Assembly (NCBI GenBank): GCA_949752735.1
Contig: OX457040.1
Span: forward strand, 1,392,554 to 1,456,553
DNA from: Lumbricus terrestris
Taxonomy: Eukaryota; Annelida; Clitellata; Crassiclitellata; Lumbricidae
Reading direction: 5' to 3'
DNA: 64,000 bases
In this document: positions 1-12,500 of the stretch, piece after piece
Position numbering within the stretch: position 1 is the first letter of the stretch
Layout: each line of letters starts with the position of its first letter
Translations under genes and position numbers: made by a program
The notes under the pieces: model-generated
What the model saw: the letters and a program-made list of their open reading frames with translations, nothing else
Told to the model about the DNA's origin: nothing
Database searches by the model: none

Positions 1-544
1 TTGAACTTCGATACAAATCCAGAGCTGTTCGAATTTTCGGCTGCGTCATGATCGTGATTAAAAACGTAAGTTTGTGATTTCGCCTTTGCATACATATGTG
101 CATATTTATTATACAATAATATACAATTTATACATCTTAGATTAGGCTATATCTATCAGTCTCCCATTTAACTGAGTGGATCCCAACAGACCAATCTGAT
201 CCTCTTGACTGCTGGTACAGTGGTGCACATTCCTTTTAAATTCTCTTTTAGCAACTTCTCTTCAAAAGAAACCTTCGATCTGCATTAGCATGCACTTGAA
301 GTCTGTGTTGTAATCTGACGTGACTTCAATGGTAGGCAATAGATTGGGAACATCACACCTATGAGTTTTTCTTCTAAAGCGGCGCTTTGTGATTGTGAGA
401 TTATAATATTATTATAGTAACTAAAATTACATTCGAAAGTTTATCTGAACTAATATTAATAATAATAATATTCTCTTTATTAACAATCAGGTGTATTATT
501 ATTATTATTACTATTATTATTATTGTTGTTTATTATTATTAGCC

Positions 545-595
<51 letters not shown>

Positions 596-3466
596 CAGCG
601 GCGGTGCAAGCGTAGGTTGCGACAGTCTATTTGCGTACTGCTTGTTTTACTCTTGATCTGCCTTATTACCTGCCCAAAATTCTGCAGAATATTAATATCT
701 TCAATACATTTAATTTCTGCGTTCTGCTGAGAAACCCTATGACCCTGAGGGAAGCTGCTGAGTTTGGATAACTAGCGACTCCATTGATTATTATGAGTCG
801 GCGATCGCGTAAATGTATCGAAAATTTGATAGCAGAGATCATTGAGGTTAAAATGAATTATTATTTCTTACAGACTCTTTCAATGGGAATAGCAATGTTC
901 GCCCCAGCTGCTGCGCTGACTGAAGGTAAGCGTCTTTCATCTGAAGAAGTTTCAGCATCGATAGGAAAGAGAGTTTCTAGTTAGACACGTTGACAAAAAA
1001 ATAAACAGTTTTCCATTTCATCTGACTTTTTTTAATGATCAGAAAGAGTTTTTGTACTGAGATGTTGACAAGAAACTAACTAGCGTAGTCTAACCAAACA
1101 CTGTTATCGCTCTAATCGCCCATGAAAATACGTAGGCCCCTATCTTTGTACATAATAATATTTTAACTATTAACTAGCATAATAGTCCTAATCACCCCTG
1201 AAAATACGTCGTATCATTGTACATAATAATAATTTTTAACTCTTTAACAGGCATTCATCTCTCATCTTAATACAGTTTTATGTGGCCGTGCAGAGGTTGG
1301 GAGAGCTTCTCAGAGTCTCAGTAATCCCATAGAAGAGGTGCTGTGCAAATTAGTATTTTAATTAATTAATTAATTAATTAATTAATGTGCGTGTTAAAAT
1401 AGAATAATGTGTGTGGTGGTTTATAACAGGTCTAGCCCGAAATAAAATGTATTTTAAAAATACGCCCAATTGGACCGTAAGCAATGGATTCCCAAAACTA
1501 CTGTAGCTCTACAAATTGCTTTCCGTATACCTCTGAATTATTGTATGGCGATTATGCATGCAGGCCTATTTATGTATGCATAAGCGCCTCTTCAAGATTA
1601 CTACTCGGAGGCCCTCCCGGCTACAGCGCGAAGACTGAAATGGATTTTCACGACGAAGCGCATGGGCAATTGCGAGTGAATGACTTGCTCAGGATCCTTA
1701 CGCGCCGGCTTAAAATGGATTCTAACCAGCAACCTCCCGGTTCAAAGGCACCGAACATACCCCTACACCACTGCACCACACATGCCTGTATCTAGAGACT
1801 TGTTTGGCAGATGTTTTCAAAATGTCATGGAGGTACCGGTACTATCGCAATTATAATTGCCATGCTCTGGAACGTCGTTACCATTAAATCGATTACGTAA
1901 AGGGTACACGGGAAGAGATATACAATTTAGCGGACACATGCTGCAAAAGACATCCATCCACAACTGTAATGTAATGTAATGTAATGAAGACAATTTATAT
2001 AGCATCGTCAGTAGGAAGCTACTTCAAGGATGCTTTACACACAAATGTCATAATACAAAATTGTCAAAGTTCGGCGTGAATGCAAACGGCTCAAAGCAGG
2101 TGCATCTTTAACTGTTTTCTAAAAACAGATTGGCTTTTTATTGTTTGAATTGATGATGGAAGACTGTTCCAGGCGCGTGGGCCAGCGACCCGAAAGGCAC
2201 GATCGCCCGCTTTAGTTTTTGTTGCAGGGACGGATACGTCGGCGGTCTTGGACGACCGCAGACGTGACCTGCTAGGATCGTCTGCCAGCGGTCTGATGTT
2301 ATCCACGAGGTAGGGTGGTGCACGGTTGTTCAGGCAAAACTCATTCTTTTGTCGACGCTAATGTTGGATGTTGTGTCGTTCTTTTTATCTTTTTCCAGTG
2401 ACCGGGATTCCAGTCTGGGGCTCAATCCTAATAGTTGCAGTCGTCTGTGTCTTCTATACGACGCTTGTAAGTCATTAATTAATTAATTAATCCATTCATT
2501 CATTCATTTCAATAATCTACGTAGTCCCCTTAATGAAACCTACTCAGAGGCGCTCACAGTCCAACCTCGGTGACACAAATAGGTCTTCAGGAGCGATTAA
2601 GTCACTGTTGAGCCATTGTATGTATGTATGTATGTATGTATGTATGTACATGCGCACTTGTTATAGCGCCCCTTCAAGCAGCGGCGCCCGCAGGATTTTT
2701 TTCTTGTACGCACAGAAATTTTCGATGGAGGGGTGAACAGGGAAAAATTTTCGTTAGGCCGCCGAAAAAACTGATCAACCTAGAATTTCCCCAAAACAGA
2801 CCTTTTCTATCCGCCGAAAAAACTGATGACCTTTTTTTTTTTTTTTTTTTTAGTCATCAACCTAGAATTTCCCAAAAACATACCTTTTGTGTCATCGCGC
2901 TGTACGCACTTACCTATGTGCGTACGTCTGCGGGCGCTGCTGCTGTACGCACTTGCGTAAGTGCGTACGCCTGCGAGCGCCCCTGCCTTCAAGCTCTCTA
3001 CTCAGAGGCGCTCCCGACTGCAGAGCGGACACTGCATCGGAGTTTCACGCCGAAGCGCTGAGCAATTGCGAGTGAAGGACTTGCCCAAGGTCCCTACGCG
3101 ACGACGTGAGGTGGATTTGAACCTCGAACCTTACGGCTTCAAGGCAGCGACGCCACCACTACACCACCGCGCCCCACGCATTAAGTCACTGTTGAGCCAA
3201 CACAAGGTAAGAGGCGTATCTCCAAGGGCTGACTATTCCAGACAGATGGACCTACATCTGAGAATGCACGACGCTGACAGGTTGAGGTTTCAAGTCTTGT
3301 TTATATTCTGACTAATGATATTTCGATAAAAGATATTAAGTCCGTAAATTATGATAAGAAAGTACATGTAGTGTTCTACATTCCTTCTATCGATGATATG
3401 TTCTGTGGCATAGAAGATTGATTAATTGAGGCCTTGCCTTGAAACTCAGAGTGTGCTGGTTTGGGA

Positions 3467-3522
<56 letters not shown>

Positions 3523-6500
3523 CGGCGACGACGACGACGACGACGATGACGATGATGATGGCAGTGATCATAATATTTATGCACTTATATATATATATAT
3601 ATATATTAAAAAATTAAATTATTATAAATTAAATCTCTGTTGCAGGTCCTACAGCTTGGAATGGTCTCTCTGTTACACTGCGCTTAATTCCCAGGGGTCA
3701 CTCCGCTCTGTTCCTTAAGAACCTAAAAACTGTTTTATTTAGCCGTGGTTGGGCCGGGAGCGCTTCTGAGTAGCCTACCTTGAAGAGGCGCTATATAAAT
3801 TTCTGAAATAAATAAATAAATATATAGGTATGATCCATGAAACTTGCATTTTACTAGCGCACATAGAGTTTTTTCAGGCGACCTATTATATGCATTAAGT
3901 TATTTAAGGAGATTTTATGTTATTAGGGCGGCATGAAGGCTGTCATTTGGACGGATGCATTCCAGGCTGCTATCATGGTGACCGGACTTGTGGCGCCAAT
4001 AATTCAAGTGAGTCTAGGTGGGAACATTTTTTATCATCAACAATTTGCGCATTAATTACAAATTGAGAGATTAAAATGTTTCAATGTAAAGAAATAAGAA
4101 TAATTTTTTGTTTTACTCTAAACATAGACTATTGACAATTGCGGCATTGACCTGAATTCCGTCTGTGACTGCATCCGAGACTTTTCCGGGATAAATTGGC
4201 AAGCCCCGTTTGCCTTGTTGACAAAATTAATGTTGTAAATAAAGCGAATTAATAAAATCCTGAGAACTGCTAACTACCCGGATAGATGACCACATACATC
4301 ACCCGTAACGCATCGAAGAAGATGATCTCTGATTGGCTGACAGGTTGCGGCTTATTATCCCTCCGACTCTCAGGTGGCCCTGGCTTGCGGACCTCTGGTC
4401 CTTTTTTCTTGGGTAAACCGACAACTAATAAAAAATGTGCAATTTCGATGTGTTTACAGCAGTTTATGTTGGTTGCCAGCACAAAATATGTTATGTTACA
4501 TGCTGCATGTGTGTCATGAATTTTGTCCCATAATTAGGCTAACTCTCAACTTCATGGAACATCGTTCAAACAACCATCTTATGACCTGCAAGGAAGAGAA
4601 TGACAAAAGAACTTACATAGAACAAGGTTCAGGTGGCCGTTATATACATGTAGCGCTGTAGTTTGACTCAAGTCTCCAATGAAAGGATTTCCTAGATTAC
4701 CCGTTGATCCGCAAACACATAATGAGATTCCTATGGTTAGATTATCTTGCTCTAACGGTTTCGGATGATGAGCCATAACTGTACAGCAGTCGATTTATAA
4801 TAATAATTATCAGGGGTGAAATTTTAACTACCAGTAGACGTACAATGTGCACAGACCTCTGTGAGTGTCTGGCTGTTTCAATTATGGCTAATTAATCGGA
4901 TTAATTGCTGCTTTCACGTGAGGTCGTATAAAACGAGGCAATGGTGATGACGCTAAACGGTTCGTCAATCGTTCGTTTTAAGTCTCAAATTTCAGTCTGG
5001 AACACGTGGCATTGGCACATAATATTTTCAAATTCCGGTTGTGGTCCGCGTGCTAACTGAGTGGAGAGGGGGCTTTGTTGCAAGTGTTCTACTTTAGTTG
5101 CGCCCCTCCACCAGCCAACTCGATCGCAATGAGTAGCCTATAAGCTTACTAACCGCAAACTGTCATTGGGAAGGTAAGACGGCGAGGAAAGGACTGACCA
5201 ACCTACGGCATATTATACGCAGAGACTAAAAGTTCTCCTTACAAATAAATAAATAAATAAATAAATATAAGATTTTGTTGCAAATGCCTTTACACAATGT
5301 CATGGCCTACAGAACATCAGGACTTTTCTTAATGTGCAGCTCTGCACAAAACGTGCAGCACTAAATGAATTTACTCAGTTGTAGAAGAACTTCTGTGCAG
5401 TTATAAAAAATAGTTTCAAACGGTCATTGTCATCCTATTGGGAATGGTAGGCCATTTATACCATGGAGGATCGGAAAGGAAAGAAGGGGTTGTGCAGTTA
5501 TAAAAATTCTTTAGTTAGAAGAAGCCATGCAAAATACAATAATTAAAATTCAATGCTCAATGCAATACCGCAGCTGATTTCAATACAAAAAACTATAGGC
5601 TACCACGTGATGTCTCGGTAATTCAGTGTAGTCCACTAAAAATAGCAATGCATGATCTTAAACAAACGAGTCATTGGTGTATTATTACTCAAGTGAGACT
5701 TGCAATAATTCCACTTGTTTGTTCCAAAGGGTTGTATCGAGACCGGCGGAATTGAGAACGCCTGGGCTCGGGCTGAAGAGGGCGGCAGAATCGAATTCTT
5801 CAAGTAAGAAACTAACAGCAGCTTTAACAGACAATATATCGACACAAGATCCATTAAACTTGGTCAAATACCATGCTTAGTGATGACTATCAGAAAAAGG
5901 CTACTTGCTAGTAAACAAATAACCCATCAATCATCAACCGATGGCATTTACTTAGCTACTCAATTCCGCTTCATCTAAACATCTGTTAAGTCTGACATTC
6001 GAATCTGAAACGATTATTTTGAGAACATAATCATGCCGACTATTCTATTGTTTGTGAGTCTTTTGTCGTTAGAATTCCAAACACCTTTCTACCTGATGAA
6101 TAACCCATCGTTGAGGTTGCGCTACTGTTTTTAAATAGCGCTAGAATAATGTTGTAGTCCAATGGGAAACCTCCCAGATAACTGGAAGTAACATCGCCGA
6201 AATAGCCTATTTTCCTGGCAACGACTCTGGTTTAATTAGCGAGTTAACACTGCCATAATTATCTCATTTATGCCTGTAGTATAAGCTTAATGTACCTAGG
6301 TTTTTAAAAATTAATATTGACACCAACATAGATCTAATAATATTAGCCAATAATATTAACTACTAGTAACTTGATCATTAATCCTTATCATCCCTGTCAT
6401 GTGCGAAATGCGAAGCTATCATGCAATGATACAACCTATCATGACTTCAGATCAGGCTCAGTTGGAGGAATGCTTTCCAAAAAAGCACAAGGCTATTAGA

Positions 6501-9500
6501 ATCGACAGAGCAAATAAAATCATGTGATAATTATGTGATATAATTTTATTATGGGGGTATATACATGTACATAAGGCCTTTCTGAACCGTACATGGACAT
6601 AATTTATCGTTTTTAAAGCTTTAGTTTCGATCCAACGGTCAGACACACATTCTGGACGCTCATTATCGGAAACTTTATCAACTGGCTGCCTTGCTATACG
6701 ACGGATCAACAACTGACCCAGAGATACGCATCAACAAAAAGCTTGAAACAAGCCACGATGTAAGTAAACTGATATGCCGTGAGAAGTCCAATGTCTCAAA
6801 GAATTAGCTTCGATTGATTAACATGGTTTTGCTGGGGTTGAGTCTCAAATCGTCGATCCATGTTGATAAACTTCTTGTTCTCCAACAAACCAGCTACTAT
6901 GTCCAACTTGACTGCATAACTGACTGAATCACTCATTAGGTCTACTGACAAAATAGATCGTATTCATAAACTTGTACAGCGCCACTTTGTAAGATACCCG
7001 CGTACGGTACTTTACATAGTCTCTAAATATCCAATTGCCTGGCTAATTCATGCGGCCATACTGCTAACCACTTGGCCAGTCAGCCAGTCAGTCAGTCAGT
7101 CAGTCAGTCAGTCAATCAGTCGGTCAGTCGGTCAGTCAGTCAGTCAGTCAGTCAGTCAGTCAATCAAACGGTGATTTAATGAACGCAAAAGTTGCTAAGA
7201 TTTCTTTGAATGTCTGTATGGTAAAAAAAGCATCGGTATCTCATTGCTTTCGCAGAGCTCTGTTACTCAACGTCCCTGGAATATTCATCATGCTAAGTCT
7301 CAGCTCATTGCTCGGAGTCGTCATGTACGGATACTATCATCCCATGAAGTGCGAACCGTTGACGAGTGGACGAGTTAAAGATCCAAATCAGGTAGCGATA
7401 ATGAATCAACAAATCATTCAATATCGAGTAAACAATAATATTGATTTATCTTGCAATAAAACATCAAGCGATAAACTAATCTCTGATGGCTGTTAATCAA
7501 TAACTCTCAACTTGGAAATCGTTGCATGTGCCAAGTAGGTCCTAAATTGCGCTAAAAATAGAATGCAAACAAGAATAAAAATGCGCTTTATCGTTCATCA
7601 ATCTTCAAGCAAGAACAATTTACACATTAAGCATGCAGTGACAACAAGAAACTTCAAAGGAACACAATGTTCCGCTAATCCGCTTATAACACAACAGGGT
7701 CATATTCTGACGACCATTTTTTGTCATCGAATTTTTTGTTGATCTTTTGAACTCGTACAACGTTTACTGCAGTCTGCGGCATAAAACGAACTAGGCTAGG
7801 TCAAGCGTACAAACCTTATTCCATAATGGTTTAAGTTTTTAAAGAAATATTTCATGGTTCATTGTGAGTAAGTCTGATTAAGTCATTCTCAATCCAGGCG
7901 ATATGTGGATCATTCTGACTGCTCATGTAGCACATGCTTTTCTTTGACAGCTGGTTCCGAGATTTGTCATGGACATCTTTGATTTTGCACCAGGAATGCC
8001 AGGACTGTTTGTCGGCGCTCTTTTCGCCGGGGCTCTCAGGTAAGCTGCTTTCTTCTGCTCTCAGGTAAGCTTCCAGGTGCTCTCAGGTTCCAGATGCTGA
8101 TGTATGGCCTGGTTTATAACAATATTGAACGGTGCACGTATATCCATGTAATATATCTGGTATACGTTCCTCGAGAAGAAATGTTTCTTATCAACTTGCG
8201 CTAGAATAATTTGACATCGGGTGGCGTTAACCGGGGGAGGAAACGTGATGCGCTTGGTCTTGCTTCAAGGTCCTTGAGACTATTATAGTTGAATGACGCA
8301 GAGGATAGCGGTCGGACGCTTCTCTGTAATTCACTGTGAGGCATAGAACCTTTATGATTTTATTTATGGTAGACTAAGACTTTCGTACGACTGAAGAATC
8401 TTACCATAACTCAAGGGAAAATCTTGTGCCATCTTATATGACGCCTTAGTTTCGTTGCGTTCAGGATGGAGAATAATTGTGAAATATAGCAACCTGGAAT
8501 GATTTCTACAATCTACTTCTTGTTTATGCCACAAACTTTTCGTGACTACTGGTACACGGAAAATATTTGTGCAGAATCTTGCAGTGAAGTTAAAGTGCTG
8601 ACCAACAGGGATTCTTGATGAGTGAAAATCCTCGCATTATCTATAGACGTGGATAATGCTCGCGGTTTCTTTCTTAGTGGGAAATTATGAGGAGTGAAAG
8701 GTCTGGCTTAACTATTGGAGGATGTGTCTCATGTCTTCTTTAGCACCGTCTCATCGATGTTGAACGCCACGGCCACTGTTGTCTGGGAAGACATCTTCAA
8801 AAGGTTTCGAAGAGCGAGAGAAGCCACAGATAGAACAGCCACAATCATAGCCAAGATTCTAGGTAACTGCTGTTGTATTTAGTCAGTAAGCAAGTTTAGA
8901 TATCTAATTAGCCTTTTAGATGTCTCAATAAATTTCTTTCTATGATGCATCATTTACCTACACTGCTATAATGGCAATGATTATAATAATGGATAGCATA
9001 TGCAATAAAATCCATATTGAATCATCAGGTCTTCAAACATATAGGTTAACATTAGTTAGTAGGTCTAATGATTATGCACATTGAAGCAAATAAATGTAGT
9101 AATTATGACAGCATAGATGCAGAAAATACAAAATGTACATACGATGACCTTTTACACTAGATATATGTGGATGTAGCCCCCCCGTCTGGTTACAAAGACA
9201 GCATTAGATCTGTCCAGTTCAAAAATAGCCAAAAACACTACACTGCCTTTCCTTATTTCTCTACAAATTTGTTGCAATTTTTCAATAAAGTGTAGGCGGC
9301 GTAAGATTGCACTTTTAGATGAATTCTTTACACTGGACTATGCACAGTATTCAAAACACAAACTATGTTGACAAAGCAATTTATTCTTCCTCGTGTTTTC
9401 ATTGAAGGAGTCGTTTTCGCTGGAGGTGGAATGGGAATGGCTTTCGTTTTCAGCAAAATCGGTGGAACAGTGATGCAGGTAAGAGACATTATACTATGCG

Positions 9501-12500
9501 CCGCAGATTTCATTCATGGATAGACTCCTCCAAAGTCTGTTGATCTGTCTTTCAATGGTCAATCGATACGCATGTGCTTATTGTGCTAATCTGCTTCTAT
9601 TGTCAACTTTGTGCTACAAATACATTTGCCTGTCTTTCTATTATTTATACAGTTTGCACGTCTTTGATTTCAGATGACAATCGCCTTCAATGGAGCTGCG
9701 AATGCTCCGATATTTGGCATCTATATGCTCGGATTCTTCTTTCCTTGGGCAAATTGGATCGTAGGTTTTCTATATTCCTATTTTTTTAGCTTTCTTTTAA
9801 CATAATTTTATTATTCGTAAGCGATCGCTGTTGTTATTCATCAATCATTCAAATTAATTTTGTTGGAATGCACAGCAATGATCGATCAGTAAGAAAGCTA
9901 CAAATTATTAGGATACAGTTTCAAAATTTCCGGAATTTAATCATGCGCGAATCTAAAACAGATCATAACAGTGATAATGATGGTGATGACGATGATGACG
10001 ATGACGACAACGACAATGGTGATGACGATGACGACGACGACGATGACGATGACGATGATGATGATGATGATGATGATGACGATGATGACGACGATGATGA
10101 TGATGATGATGATGATTATGACGACGATGACGTTGATGATACAAATGATCATCCTCATCATCTAAAATCCTGTCTATTGTAGGGAGCTCTGGCTGGCGGA
10201 ATTCCAGGATTTCTTTTCCCAATGTGGGTCAGCATAGGAGCGTACGTGGAAAAGCCACCAGTGTTTAAAACGATGCCGAACAGCGTCGAGTGTTGTGGTT
10301 ACATTCCAGGCAACTCCACAAACTACAACTCTACCTCGTCATACCTCTCCACCACTGACCTCTACACTATACCTACAACAACAGTTCCAGAAGTGTACGA
10401 ACATTTTAACTTTCCTACTCCCTAGCTGCGTGTATTCTTTTTCTAAGTTGTAGATTTAACTGGGAGCGCTCCTGAGTAGTCAACCTTGAATGTCTGTATA
10501 AAATAATTGTATTATCATGCAGCAACCACAGGAAAGAAGACTCAGAAGTTTAATAAATTTTGAATGTACCTTACCTTTAATCACGAACAAATGCACGTTA
10601 GCAACGGAGTTCAAAATATCCATGATAAGAACAAGCTTTCAACACTTCATCAATAAATTCGTTCCATGACTTTGACTTCTAAATTCATAATGTATCAAAG
10701 CTGGATTATTTTTCTCTCGGAGAGGAAGAGATGGAACAAATGAGACGGTTGTTAACTTTTGCTTTTCGCTTTTATGATGAGTCTTAGTATAAAGGTTGAC
10801 GTGAGTATCAAACTGAACCATTTTACAAAGCGAATTGAACAACAGATTTACAGTAAAATACATATAAAACTTCCTAGTTCGTCAAGCTCTAATAAGATGT
10901 TGAAGTGTTATAACATAAGTCTTAGATGTTGCATACGATACTGTTGTGAGATGCTACTTGAATTTAATCTATGAAGTAGGCTGCAAAATTTGTGTGCATG
11001 CATACATACAATTTGTGTGGGGCGCGATGGTGTAGTAAGTATGTTCGTCGCCTTGCAACCGGAGGGTTGCAGGTTCGAATCCACCTCAAGTCGTCGCGTA
11101 GGGACCTTGGGCAAGTCCTTCACTCGCAGTTGCTCAGCGCTTCGGGGTGAAACTCCGATGCACTGTCCGCGCTGTAGTCGGGAGCGCCTCCGAGTAGCGA
11201 GCTTTAAGGGGCGCTATATAGCAAGTGCGCATACTAACAAAACATAGCTTTGGATCGAGGACTGGTTTGGCATAAACTCGAGCGAGTTATTACCTTCTTT
11301 TGTCCTGCGCTATAACAATGGCACATGCAAACAAACAAACAAAATACGTTGTGTTAAGCACATGTGTTGTGTTTGCTAAGTAGGTCTGGCATCGTGGAGC
11401 TGTACATGCTGTCCTATCTCTGGTACACCGCTCTCGGAACGTGTACAACAGTTTTCGTTGGACTCATTGTCAGCTTCTTAACAGGTAATTATTAATGCTG
11501 CGTTCCGATGATTGTGCTGCTTTTTAGTATGGATGTGTGCGTGAAAGCATATAGGCAACTATGCTTGTATCCAATAATGCATGTATTTAATAGGTTTACA
11601 CAATTATGTGAAGTACCTATGCTTGGTTGTAATATTTGTAGGATGCACGTATGTATGTATGTATGTATGTATGTATGTATGTATGTATGTATGTATGTAT
11701 GTATGTATGTATGTATGTATGTATGTATGTATGTATGTATGTATGTATGTATGTATGTATGTATGTATGTATGTATGTATGTATGTATGTATGTATGTAT
11801 GTATGTATGTATGTATGTATGTATGTATGTATGTATACACAGTATGTCTGTATGTACGTATGCGTGTATGTAACACTGTATGTGTGCATGCCATGCATGT
11901 ATATAATTATGTAGGCCTGGGCATGTATGTTTGCTTGTATGAATGCATATAATTATGATGGGTTCTGCGTGTGTGCGTAAATTTTTGACTCTTCTGTTTT
12001 TTGTTCACATTTTCATTGCTGCTGAAATTTGTTTCTTGATGACTTTGAACATTGTTTAGTGGTTGGGAACAGCGTTTTTATGTGGTACAAAAATGCGCTG
12101 CGGCAATTGCCCGGTTACGTGCATTGTATATAGTATGCCTGTTATGTGTGACTTTTAATCTATCTGATTATGGAACCGACTTGTTTTAGGTCACACTAAG
12201 ACAAAGAATGCAGAGCCGAAGTATCTCATATCGTACGTCGACAAGTGTTGGTGTTGCTTCCCAGAGTCATGTCGATCGAAATTTAGATGTGGTATCGACT
12301 ATGGAAAGGTAAGCTCCTTTTACAATGGTCGATATATTTAACTATTTGATCGCTCATTCCCTCTATTGATGTGTCTCGAGGATTCTCTTTGTATAAATCA
12401 AGATACAGATCTAAGTTCCGATAAAATGAATTATATTTACTCGATTTAGAGTTAGGCCTATGCAAATTGAAACTGTATCTGCGAGAAACGGGTATAACGT

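Larger units (their letters stand above)
2533..3300 (-). mobile_element. LINE 3' remnant split by a SINE insertion
   Basis: 2533-2615 and 3180-3300 together align with the LINE remnant at 54065-54245 (CTCAGAGGCGCTC ... GACTATTCCAGACAGATGGA ... AAGCACGACGCTGACAGGTT words). The two parts are separated by a SINE flanked by a 20-bp duplication, so the LINE copy is the oldest layer. Confidence 0.8.

Noticed and set aside
7077..7163. CRISPR-like array
   Set aside because: It is a pure tetranucleotide microsatellite without spacers, in animal DNA.
11604..11952. Several 80-120 codon frames of repeated Tyr-Val-Cys-Met or His-Thr-Tyr-Ile
   Set aside because: They are translations of the (GTAT)n microsatellite on both strands; the same holds for 20191-20650.
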